Of a stretch of DNA of 37,779 nucleotides, positions 27,478-36,264 are shown in pieces. The stretch comes from Desulfuromonadales bacterium GWC2_61_20. Lineage in GTDB: Bacteria > Desulfobacterota > Desulfuromonadia > Desulfuromonadales > UBA2197. Position 1 is the stretch's first letter. Every line of letters begins with the position of its first letter. The stretch spans positions 1-37,779 of the forward strand of contig MGTO01000025.1 of NCBI GenBank assembly GCA_001799485.1. The letters are read 5' to 3'. The notes below the pieces were generated by a model that saw only the letters and a program-made list of their open reading frames with translations, did not search any database and was not told the DNA's origin. The translations under genes and the position numbers were made by a program.

Positions 27478-28542
27478 ATGCACGTTGCCCTCGCTTTCAA
27501 CTTGCGCAAGGAAACCGCTCAGGGGTTGACCGAAGTCTCCACCGAGCCACCCGCGGAGCCCCCGTCGGAACCCCCCTCGCCCGCAGACGACATCTACGCT
27601 GAATGGGATGACATCCATACCATCAAGGCCGTAGAGTCGGCTCTCTCCCGGCGCCATCGTGTCACCCTCGTCGAAGCCGACCTCGACGCCTTCCAGCATT
27701 TCCGACGACTCCGACCCGACATTGTTTTCAATATGGCCGAAGGGCTTCATGGCACCAGCCGTGAAGCACAGATTCCGGCCATACTTGAAATGCTCGCCAT
27801 CCCTTATACCGGCAGTGATCCGGTAACCTTGGGTATCTGCCTCGACAAGGGACGGACCAAGGAAATACTCGCCTATCATCAAATCCCCACCCCCCGCTTT
27901 ACCGTTGTCCATTCCTGTGCAGCAATCCCCCGTCGCCTGCGTTACCCGCAGATGGTCAAACCGATCCTCGAAGGTTCCAGCAAGGGCGTGACCGACAAGG
28001 CGCTGGTGCGCAACCGCAAGGAATTGCAGCGTCAGGTCGAATGGGTCCTGACCCACTATCGCCAACCGGCCCTGATCGAGGAGTTCCTCCCCGGGCGCGA
28101 ATTCACCGTTGCCCTCCTCGGTAATGGCGACAGCCTCAAGGTTTTGCCGATTGTCGAGATCAACCTCGATACCCTCCCTGCCGGCGTCAATCCCATCTAT
28201 TCCTATGAAGCCAAGTGGATCTGGGATACGGAAGAAAAGCCGCTGACCATCTTTACCTGCCCGGCGCAGCTCGATCCGAACCTTCAGCAAGCCATCGAAA
28301 CGGTGAGCAAACGCGCCTTTACCGCTCTCGGGTGCCGCGACTGGTGCCGCATCGACGTACGCCTGGATCGCCACGGCAGCCCCAACATCATCGAGCTCAA
28401 TCCTCTGCCGGGCATTTTGCCGCGCCCCGAGCAGAACAGCTGCTTTCCCAAAGCGGCCCGGGCTGCCGGCCTGAATTATGACGAGTTGATTCTCAGTGTC
28501 GTCAATGCGGCGAGTGAGCGTCTTGCTCACGGGAAACGGTAA
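27478..28542 (+). CDS. ATP-grasp protein, D-Ala-D-Ala ligase-like (copy 1)
   Basis: FNMAEGLHGTSREAQIPAILEMLAIPYTGSDPVTLGICLDKGRTKEIL..., PQMVKPILEGSSKGV, IIELNPLPGILPRPEQNSCFPKAARAAG. Confidence 0.88.
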   Translation: MHVALAFNLRKETAQGLTEVSTEPPAEPPSEPPSPADDIYAEWDDIHTIKAVESALSRRHRVTLVEADLDAFQHFRRLRPDIVFNMAEGLHGTSREAQIPAILEMLAIPYTGSDPVTLGICLDKGRTKEILAYHQIPTPRFTVVHSCAAIPRRLRYPQMVKPILEGSSKGVTDKALVRNRKELQRQVEWVLTHYRQPALIEEFLPGREFTVALLGNGDSLKVLPIVEINLDTLPAGVNPIYSYEAKWIWDTEEKPLTIFTCPAQLDPNLQQAIETVSKRAFTALGCRDWCRIDVRLDRHGSPNIIELNPLPGILPRPEQNSCFPKAARAAGLNYDELILSVVNAASERLAHGKR

Positions 28543-29567
28543 TGATGAAAATCGCTGTCTGCTACAATGAGGTTCCGCCCCGATTGCGCAAAGGCGAAGC
28601 CGCCGACCGCATCTCGGAAGCAGGATCGGCGAGTGAAGCGCAAGCGGTGTCGCGAGTCCTCAAGGCGCTGGGGCACGAGTCAGTGCTGGTGCCGGTCGGA
28701 GCGGACATCGCCACGTTTATTTCGGCGCTGCGCAAGGAGAAACCGACCCTCGTGTTCAATCTCTGCGAGGGCTTCTGGGGGGATAGTTCCAAGGAGATGC
28801 ACATGGCCGCACTCCTGGAACTGCTCGACATTCCCTACACCGGGAGCGGACCTCTCTGCCTCGGCCTGACTCAGGACAAGGCCCGCACCAAAGACCTCCT
28901 GGCCCGCCATCAACTCCCGACCCCCCCTTACCTGCTGGTCGAGCCGGGCGCCCCCTGTCCGTCAAGTCGCGACCACAACCTGGCCTACCCGCTCATGGTC
29001 AAGCCGCGCAGCGAGGATGCTTCCCTCGGTATCACCGCCGACAGCATCGTCGCCGACGCCGCTGCCCTCGCAGCGCGGGTTACCTACATTCATATAACCT
29101 ATCGACAGGCCGCGCTGGTTGAAGAATTCATCGATGGCCGGGAAATCAATGCGGCAATCTTCGGCAACACCCCTGCCGAGTCACTGCCCTTGGCGGAAAT
29201 CGAGTTTCGTCCGGGCTTGCTTCACCCCATCGTTACCTACGACGGCAAATGGCTCGAGGAGTCGAGCGAATATCGGCAAACCGTGCCGGTCTGTCCGGCC
29301 CTCCTCGATACCCGCACAGAGCAACGCATCAAGGACGTCGCCCTGAGCGCCTACCAACTCCTGAATTGCCGTGATTACGCCCGGGTCGATATTCGCCTGC
29401 GCGACGGACAACCCTATATCCTCGAAATCAATGCCAATCCCGACATCTCACCGGACGCCGGGCTGACGCGGGCTGCTTCGGCGGCTGGTTACAGCTATCC
29501 GCAGGTGATCGCAAGCATTCTCACCATGGCCCTTACCCGTAAGGAGTTGACGCATGCGCAGCCTTAA
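28542..29567 (+). CDS. ATP-grasp protein, D-Ala-D-Ala ligase-like (copy 2)
   Basis: FNLCEGFWGDSSKEMHMAALLELLDIPYTGSGPLCLGLTQDKARTKDLL..., LMVKPRSEDASLGI, ILEINANPDISPDAGLTRAASAAG; start overlaps the preceding stop (TAATG). Confidence 0.87.
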   Translation: MMKIAVCYNEVPPRLRKGEAADRISEAGSASEAQAVSRVLKALGHESVLVPVGADIATFISALRKEKPTLVFNLCEGFWGDSSKEMHMAALLELLDIPYTGSGPLCLGLTQDKARTKDLLARHQLPTPPYLLVEPGAPCPSSRDHNLAYPLMVKPRSEDASLGITADSIVADAAALAARVTYIHITYRQAALVEEFIDGREINAAIFGNTPAESLPLAEIEFRPGLLHPIVTYDGKWLEESSEYRQTVPVCPALLDTRTEQRIKDVALSAYQLLNCRDYARVDIRLRDGQPYILEINANPDISPDAGLTRAASAAGYSYPQVIASILTMALTRKELTHAQP

Positions 29568-30024
29568 ACGATCGGACTTGCCCGATCTTACACGCATTCT
29601 CATCGCAACCGGTGCTTTTACCCAGGCAGAGGTCGACTGTGCACTCGAACTCCTGAATATCGTCCTCGACCAACCGCTGCAAACCGATTACCAGGTATTG
29701 GTCGCCGAGAATCACGGCAAAATCGCCGGTTACATCCTCTATGGCGCCGTCCCCCTGACTTCCGGCAATTTCGACATCTACTGGATTGCCACCGACCCCG
29801 CCCTCCACGGTCAGGGCTTCGGCCAGAAGCTCATGGAAGCCGCCGAAAAGGACGCCAAATCGCGCGGTGCCCGCATGGTCTGCCTCGAAACTTCGTCGCA
29901 GGGCGGTTACGAGAAAACCCGGCGTTTTTACGACCGCTCCGGCTATTTCGAAGAGTCGCGTATTCGTGATTTTTACAAAATTGGTGATGACCGTATCACC
30001 TATGTCAAACGCTTTTTCCCCTGA
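29554..30024 (+). CDS. GNAT family N-acetyltransferase
   Basis: IYWIATDPALHGQGFGQKLMEAAEKDAKSRGARMVCLETS...RRFYDRSGYFEESRIRDFY; overlaps the previous gene by 14 nt. Confidence 0.9.
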   Translation: MRSLKRSDLPDLTRILIATGAFTQAEVDCALELLNIVLDQPLQTDYQVLVAENHGKIAGYILYGAVPLTSGNFDIYWIATDPALHGQGFGQKLMEAAEKDAKSRGARMVCLETSSQGGYEKTRRFYDRSGYFEESRIRDFYKIGDDRITYVKRFFP

Positions 30025-30038
30025 GGAGAGAATTGGCG

Positions 30039-31124
30039 ATGGAGCCCTGGCAGAAACTTCTGCAGACCAGTATTACCCGTCCCGGCGGTCTCACCCGGCG
30101 TTTCGGCGTCGATCCGCAACCGCTTGAAGCGGTCGCCGATCGCTACCCGATGCGGGTCAACCAGTACTATCTCAGCCTCATCCGCCAGGTCGGTGACCCC
30201 ATCTGGCGGCAAGCCGTGCCCGATCTGGAGGAACTGTACGATTCGGTCTGTACCGCCGATCCGCTGGAAGAGGAGAACCAGAGCCCGATTCCCAATCTGG
30301 TTCATCGCTATCCGGACCGTGTCCTCTTTCTGGTCTCGGCCGAATGCGCCATGTACTGCCGCTTCTGCACCCGCAAGCGCAAGGTCGGCGGCGAAAACAT
30401 GGCGATCACCAGCGAATCCATCGCCGCCGGTATTGCCTACATCCGCAGCCATCCGGAGGTGCGCGACGTCATCCTCTCCGGCGGCGATCCCCTGCTCCTC
30501 GGCGATGAGCGCCTGGAAGGAATCCTGCGTGACTTGCGGGCCATCCCCACCGTCGAAATCATCCGGATCGGCACCCGGGTGCCTGTCGTTCTTCCCCAGC
30601 GCATCACCCCCAATCTGGTGCGGATGCTGCGCAAGTACCACCCGCTCTACATCAACACCCATTTCAACCATCCCGACGAAATCACCGACACCGCCGCCAA
30701 AGCCTGCGCCCGACTTGCCGACGCCGGCATCCCCCTCGGCAATCAAACGGTGCTCATGCGCGGGGTCAACAACGATCCGCTGGTCATGAAACGGCTCATG
30801 CAGAAGCTGTTGGCGATTCGTGTCAAGCCGTACTACATTTACCAGGCCGATCTGGTGCAGGGGACCGATCATTTCCGCACCACGGTCGAGGAGGGGATCG
30901 AGATCATGCGCGGGCTGCGCGGCCATACCTCGGGTATGGGGGTTCCCGCCTACGTCATCGATGCCCCGGGCGGCGGCGGCAAGATTCCCGTCCTGCCCGA
31001 CTACCTGCAATCGCTCGGCGACGAAGTCGTGTTGAAGAACTATCGCGGCGAGACCTGCCGCTACCAGAATCAGCTACGCCTTGAAGAGCCTGATCAACTG
31101 GCGGTGGCAAACGAGAAAATCTGA
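30039..31124 (+). CDS. KamA-family radical SAM aminomutase (lysine 2,3-aminomutase-like)
   Basis: CxxxCxxC in SAECAMYCRFCTRKRK, SGGDPLLL, RIGTRVPVVLPQRIT, NTHFNHPDEIT, YQADLVQGTDHFRT, GVPAYVIDAPGGGGKIP. A TTG 6 nt upstream (30033) is an alternative start. Confidence 0.9.
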   Translation: MEPWQKLLQTSITRPGGLTRRFGVDPQPLEAVADRYPMRVNQYYLSLIRQVGDPIWRQAVPDLEELYDSVCTADPLEEENQSPIPNLVHRYPDRVLFLVSAECAMYCRFCTRKRKVGGENMAITSESIAAGIAYIRSHPEVRDVILSGGDPLLLGDERLEGILRDLRAIPTVEIIRIGTRVPVVLPQRITPNLVRMLRKYHPLYINTHFNHPDEITDTAAKACARLADAGIPLGNQTVLMRGVNNDPLVMKRLMQKLLAIRVKPYYIYQADLVQGTDHFRTTVEEGIEIMRGLRGHTSGMGVPAYVIDAPGGGGKIPVLPDYLQSLGDEVVLKNYRGETCRYQNQLRLEEPDQLAVANEKI

Positions 31125-31212
31125 TAAAAATAATCGGCCGACTGCATGTTGCAATCGGCCGAAAATCTTGTAGCATAAGCCCATTCGTCCGGCTTTCCCA
31201 AAGCCGGAATTG

Positions 31213-31247
31213 GCCCCGTGAGACCCCTCCTTCACGGGGCATTTTTT
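31213..31247 (+). terminator. Rho-independent terminator after the KamA gene
   Basis: GCCCCGTGA-GACCCCTCCT-TCACGGGGC followed by ATTTTTTT. Confidence 0.85.
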
Positions 31248-31250
31248 TAT

Positions 31251-31472
31251 TCAAACGACATGTTTTCGCGGCGCCGGCACGCTGTGAAAGTGGTCATCCA
31301 TATATTCACGCTCATGGCGCCGCATCGATAGACGGACAGCCCCGTCGACGGCCGCCAACTCCGCGGCATGCCGCTCCATGATATCGAGATCCTCCTCCAC
31401 CCGTTGGCGATTGACATCGAGTCCTGAAATCTCTTTCGCCTGTTCATCCTGATCCCTGAGCATTCTGGCCAT
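31251..31472 (-). CDS. small charged (probably helical) hypothetical protein, 73 aa
   Basis: MARMLRDQDEQAKEISGLDVNRQRVEEDLDIMERHAAELAAVDGAV...; perfect AGGAGG RBS 6 nt before the ATG. Confidence 0.65.
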   Translation of the reverse strand: MARMLRDQDEQAKEISGLDVNRQRVEEDLDIMERHAAELAAVDGAVRLSMRRHEREYMDDHFHSVPAPRKHVV

Positions 31473-31628
31473 AAAAACCTCCTGCTGGATGTTGCATCCG
31501 ACCCCGGCGTGTTGCTCACGCCACGCATGGTGGGATGCAGTTTTTTCTCGGACCTTTGTCTAAGATATAGCACAACTCCGTATGGATTGCAGTCCGCCGA
31601 CCGGGACACCGCCGCTGCGAGCGCGACA

Positions 31629-32429
31629 TCAATAACCTAACCGGGCAGCACGATGCGGCGGACGGTTGCCACGAGTCAATAGAGCGCGCATCTCGGCATG
31701 AATGCGGCGATTGCTGGCAAGATACTCGTCCCCGAAGATATCACAAGGCTGGCCGTCGAAATCGGTAACCATCCCCCCGGCTTCCTCGACCAGAAGTATT
31801 CCTGCCGCGACATCCCACGGCTTGAGCTTCATCTCCCAATAGCCGTCAAAACTCCCGGCCGCGGTCCAGGCGAGATCCAAACTGGCCGCTCCAGCGCGGC
31901 GGCAGGCTTGGGCGGCGCCCTGAAAGTTGACGAAATGGTCATAATTATTGACCGGACTGACCTTGCGGTCATAGGGGAAACCGGTGGCGAGAAAAGCGCG
32001 ATCGAGACGCTCCGTCGTCGACACGGCCAGGCGCGAACCGTTACGGAAGGCGCCGCCGTCTTTGGTCGCGGTGAAGAGATCACGGCTGCAGGGATTGTAC
32101 ACCACCCCGGCAATGATCTCGCTGTCGCGGGCACAGGCGATGGAGACGGCGAACCAGGGAAAGCGATGGGCGAAATTGGTGGTGCCGTCGAGAGGGTCGA
32201 TGATCCAGCGAAACGAGGCTCCGGATGAGGCGTAATCCCCCTCCTCGGCCAGGATGTCGTGCCTCGGGCAACGGCGGCGGATGCAGGCCACGGCCGCCGC
32301 TTCCGCCTCGCGATCGGCCTCGGTGACAAGATCGACCTCGCCCTTGTGCTGAACCAGCAAGGGTCCGCCGAATTTCGCCAACAACACCTGCCCGGCCGCC
32401 TCGGCCGCCGCTACGGCAACAGCAAGCAT
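31629..32429 (-). CDS. inositol monophosphatase family protein (SuhB-like)
   Basis: DILAEEG...WIIDPLDGTTNFAHRFPWFAVSIAC and WDVAAGILLVEEAGGMVTDFDG. Confidence 0.93.
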   Translation of the reverse strand: MLAVAVAAAEAAGQVLLAKFGGPLLVQHKGEVDLVTEADREAEAAAVACIRRRCPRHDILAEEGDYASSGASFRWIIDPLDGTTNFAHRFPWFAVSIACARDSEIIAGVVYNPCSRDLFTATKDGGAFRNGSRLAVSTTERLDRAFLATGFPYDRKVSPVNNYDHFVNFQGAAQACRRAGAASLDLAWTAAGSFDGYWEMKLKPWDVAAGILLVEEAGGMVTDFDGQPCDIFGDEYLASNRRIHAEMRALLTRGNRPPHRAARLGY

Positions 32430-32508
32430 CCATTAACCTCCGCTTGGATTGTGCATCGTAACACGCCAGGAGAGCCGGAGCCAGCGTGGCTGGGAGACTT
32501 TAAATAAA

Positions 32509-32542
32509 ACGACCGCCGCATCCCAAAGGCGGCGGCGGTCGT
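32509..32542 (-). terminator. Rho-independent terminator downstream of the TorF-like outer-membrane gene
   Basis: ACGACCGCCGC...GCGGCGGTCGT stem, followed on the minus strand by TTTTATTTA. Confidence 0.75.
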
Positions 32543-32568
32543 TGTTAGGACAAAGGGCGGGTGCCCGA

Positions 32569-33318
32569 TCAGAAATTCAGCGTCACGGTCAGGCCGGAGG
32601 CCATTTCGGTGTCGATTATCAGCCGGGCATCGTCGCTCAAGGGTGAAGAATAGACGAAAGAAGGGGTAATGCTGATCTGCTCGGTCACCGCGATATCGGC
32701 AGAGAGGCTCAATTCGGCATTCCAGGGCTCGTTGGTTTCAACCGCACCATCCCAATAGTCCGCCCCTTCCGCATAGCTGGCGAGGGCGCCGGCATTGAGG
32801 GTCACCATGCCAAATTCGAAGGCATGGCCAACCTCCAGCGTATAGAAGCGCGCGTCTTTATTGTCGTCCCAATCGTGATAGACGGTCAGTTTCGGTTGCA
32901 GAAGGGTATTGAAGGTCCCGCTCAGATAAAGTTCGTTGGTGTCTTCTTCGCCGTCGGTCGGATAGTACAGATTACCAATATTGAGGGTCACCAGTTCACC
33001 GAGGGGCAGCGCGTAATCGATGCCGATCTCGGCTTCGGAAAGATTGCCCCCTTCATAACCGGTTTCTCCCCAGTTCCCATTATCCGGATCACCTTTGAGC
33101 TGCACGTTCCCCCAATAGCTGAGCGTCACATTGTGGGCAATGAGATCGATCCCACCCTGGGCCACCGGGGTGCTGCCGCTGAGGTCATAGCCACGCCAGA
33201 GATACTTGTCGAAGACGCCGGCATAGACATCGCCCTCCACCTTGATCTCGGCAAAGGCGACAGAAACACTCCCCAGAACTAGGGCAAATACGAGAACGGC
33301 AAACGCTTTCTTCAACAT
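32569..33318 (-). CDS. outer-membrane beta-barrel protein, TorF/Gcw_chp-like putative porin
   Basis: Signal peptide MLKKAFAVLVFALVLGSVSVAFA; VYAGVFDKYLWRGYDLSGSTPVAQGGIDL; terminal aromatic TVTLNF. Start trimmed from the longer ORF. Confidence 0.75.
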   Translation of the reverse strand: MLKKAFAVLVFALVLGSVSVAFAEIKVEGDVYAGVFDKYLWRGYDLSGSTPVAQGGIDLIAHNVTLSYWGNVQLKGDPDNGNWGETGYEGGNLSEAEIGIDYALPLGELVTLNIGNLYYPTDGEEDTNELYLSGTFNTLLQPKLTVYHDWDDNKDARFYTLEVGHAFEFGMVTLNAGALASYAEGADYWDGAVETNEPWNAELSLSADIAVTEQISITPSFVYSSPLSDDARLIIDTEMASGLTVTLNF

Positions 33319-33436
33319 GGTGACACTCCTCGCAGTAAATGGAATATGGGTGCGCGGTGGCAACCCGGCGCGCACATTAAATCCCACCGATACAGGAGCT
33401 GTCAAGACGAAACACCTTCCCTTTTCCCTGTATAAA

Positions 33437-33469
33437 AAATTGCCGCCGCTTCGTGCCCGAAGCGGCGGC
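33437..33469 (-). terminator. Rho-independent terminator downstream of the second outer-membrane gene
   Basis: GCCGCCGCTTCG-TGCC-CGAAGCGGCGGC, followed on the minus strand by AATTTTTTATA. Confidence 0.82.
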
Positions 33470-33524
33470 CAGATGTCGACAGGAGGCAACAACTACTGTC
33501 GAACGACAACTGTCAATAAGCGGA

Positions 33525-34235
33525 TCAGAAGTTAATATCGAGCTGGGTGTTGAAAGTGCTGCCGAGATTCTGGTCATTGTAAACGTCATAACCGAAGATC
33601 ACTGCAACATTGTCGGCAAAGGCCCAGGAAACGCCGGCACTCAGAGCACCGAGGGCACTTTTGCCACCCTGATAATCGATAGCGGCCCAAAGTTTGGGGG
33701 AGATCTCGGTCAAAGTCCGATCCCAGGAAACCAGTACCCCTTCGCTGTCGTCGGTGATGACATTGTCGTTGGCGGTGAAGTAGCCGGCGCTGAAGCGACC
33801 GATAACCGGAACCGTCTTGGCGGCAATACCGTAAACGATGTTCTGGTTAGTCACATCGGTCTTGGTGCCGAAGCCATAGCCACCGAGGGCAAGAGCGGGG
33901 GCGCCTTTGAACAAAGCATCTTCGGGAGTAGCCACCTTGGCGTTGAAGTAGTAGGGAACGTCGTCAGCCCCCCCGCCGTTGACGATGTAGTCGACGCCGA
34001 TTTCCATCTGAAACTTTTCGAAAGGCAGCACGCCGGCGGTCAGCCCGAGATCGTAGATTGGCGCGCCATCCCCTTCGGTCACGACGTAGTTGTCGATGCC
34101 GAGGTGGAAGGTCCCGAACTTCTGAATGTCGGTCGAAGGAATCCAGATCTGGGTTGAAGGTGTGGCAAAGACGCTGCCGGCAAAGAAGCAGGAAGCAAGG
34201 GCGGAGGCAATAACCAACTGCAACATCTTCTTCAT
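33525..34235 (-). CDS. outer-membrane beta-barrel protein of unknown function
   Basis: Signal peptide MKKMLQLVIASALASCFFAGSVFA; repeated amphipathic strands; terminal QLDINF; RBS AAGGAG. Confidence 0.75.
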   Translation of the reverse strand: MKKMLQLVIASALASCFFAGSVFATPSTQIWIPSTDIQKFGTFHLGIDNYVVTEGDGAPIYDLGLTAGVLPFEKFQMEIGVDYIVNGGGADDVPYYFNAKVATPEDALFKGAPALALGGYGFGTKTDVTNQNIVYGIAAKTVPVIGRFSAGYFTANDNVITDDSEGVLVSWDRTLTEISPKLWAAIDYQGGKSALGALSAGVSWAFADNVAVIFGYDVYNDQNLGSTFNTQLDINF

Positions 34236-34293
34236 TGTTGTTCTCCTTAGTTAGAAGTATTGACACAAACCTGCCAAGTCACGGCAGAAACCA

Positions 34294-35616
34294 TTAACGC
34301 AGGCCTTGTGAACCGCGACCGAATTCCGGATAAGCTTCGAGACCGAGTTCGGTGGTGTCGCTCCCGGCGTGCTCTTCTTCTTCAGAGACCCGGATGCCGA
34401 CGGTGTATTTAAGCGCCAGCCAGACGATGGCGGTACTCGCCAGGACAAAGGCGGCGATGGCGCCAACGCCGATCAACTGGGTCAGAAACTTGGCGTCCGG
34501 GTTGGTCAGGGGTACGGCCAGCGTTCCCCAGATTCCGCAGACCAGATGGACCGAGAGAGCACCGACAACGTCATCAATCTTGAGCTTGTCGAAGAGGGGT
34601 ACGGCCAGAACCACCAGAATCCCGCCGACCGCGCCAATAAGGATGGCAACCCCCGGCGTCGGGGTATCGGGACCGGCGGTAATCGCAACCAGACCAGCAA
34701 GAGCGCCGTTAAGAGCCATGGTCAGATCGACCTTTTTATACATGGCCTGCAGGATGAAAAGTGCCGCAATCATACCGCCGCAGGCAGCGAGGTTGGTGTT
34801 GACGAAAACGTTGGACATGCTGATAGCAGCACCGGCACTGCCGAGGGAGAGGACCGAGCCGCCGTTGAAACCGAACCAGCCCATCCACAGGATGAAGGTG
34901 CCGAGGGTCGCCAGGGTCAGGTTGGAGCCGGGCATCGGATTGACCTTGCCGTCCTTGGTGAATTTCCCTTTACGGGCACCGAGGATGATGGCGCCGGTCA
35001 GAGCCGACCAACCGCCGACGGAATGCACCAGGGTCGAGCCGGCAAAATCCTTGAAGCCCATGCCGGTCAACCAACCGCCGCCCCAGACCCAGGAACCCTG
35101 AATCGGGTAGATGACCCCGGTCAACACGGCGCAAAAGACCATGAAGGGCCAGAACTTGATGCGCTCGGCAACACATCCGGAAACGACCGAACAGGCAGCA
35201 CCGCAAAAAACCATCTGGAAGAACCAATCGGAACCAGTGGCGTATTTGCCGGAAAAGTCACCGGCGAGAGCGGCCGCGTCACCTGGGTTCCACAGCCCAA
35301 GAGAACCGATCCAGCCGCCATTCACCCCGTTGTACATGAGGTTGTAGCCGGCCAGATAAAAAAGGATGCCGGCGACAGCAAATAGAGCGATGTTCTTCAG
35401 GCAGATCGTCGCTACGTTTTTGCTCCGCACCAGACCCGCTTCGAGCATACCGAAACCGGCGGCCATCCACATGACCAGCGCGCCGTTCACCAGAAAGGCA
35501 AAGGTATTGAGGATGTAGGCAATCTCGGTAACCGCCGGGGCTTCCTCGGCAAGGGCGAGGCCCGGCAGGGCCAACAGCACACCCAAGGCGAGTGAGAACA
35601 GGAAAAACCGTTTCAT
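34294..35616 (-). CDS. amtB: ammonium transporter AmtB
   Basis: Signal peptide then MWMAAGFGMLEAGLVRSKN, DFAGSTLVHSVGGWSALTGAIILG, WFGFNGGS; immediately downstream of a PII gene. Confidence 0.95.
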   Translation of the reverse strand: MKRFFLFSLALGVLLALPGLALAEEAPAVTEIAYILNTFAFLVNGALVMWMAAGFGMLEAGLVRSKNVATICLKNIALFAVAGILFYLAGYNLMYNGVNGGWIGSLGLWNPGDAAALAGDFSGKYATGSDWFFQMVFCGAACSVVSGCVAERIKFWPFMVFCAVLTGVIYPIQGSWVWGGGWLTGMGFKDFAGSTLVHSVGGWSALTGAIILGARKGKFTKDGKVNPMPGSNLTLATLGTFILWMGWFGFNGGSVLSLGSAGAAISMSNVFVNTNLAACGGMIAALFILQAMYKKVDLTMALNGALAGLVAITAGPDTPTPGVAILIGAVGGILVVLAVPLFDKLKIDDVVGALSVHLVCGIWGTLAVPLTNPDAKFLTQLIGVGAIAAFVLASTAIVWLALKYTVGIRVSEEEEHAGSDTTELGLEAYPEFGRGSQGLR

Positions 35617-35662
35617 TGTGACCTCCCAAATATGGTTCCGGTTAAAGTAAGAGTGTTTGTTC

Positions 35663-36181
<519 letters not shown>

Positions 36182-36264
36182 TTACCGGCAGGTTATGATA
36201 TCGGCCGAAGAAATATGCCCAATAATTAAGCGCCGATGCGACTTTATGTGCAATCTCGCGCCAG

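Noticed and set aside
27373-28530. 385 aa minus-strand ORF antisense to ATP-grasp copy 1
   Set aside because: Shadow ORF with compositional bias; the plus strand has clear ATP-grasp motifs.
30000-31010. 336 aa minus-strand ORF antisense to the KamA gene
   Set aside because: Shadow ORF; the plus strand has the full radical-SAM aminomutase signature.
31247-31609. 120 aa minus-strand ORF overlapping the 73 aa ORF
   Set aside because: The 73 aa frame has a perfect AGGAGG RBS and a coherent charged sequence; the longer frame does not.
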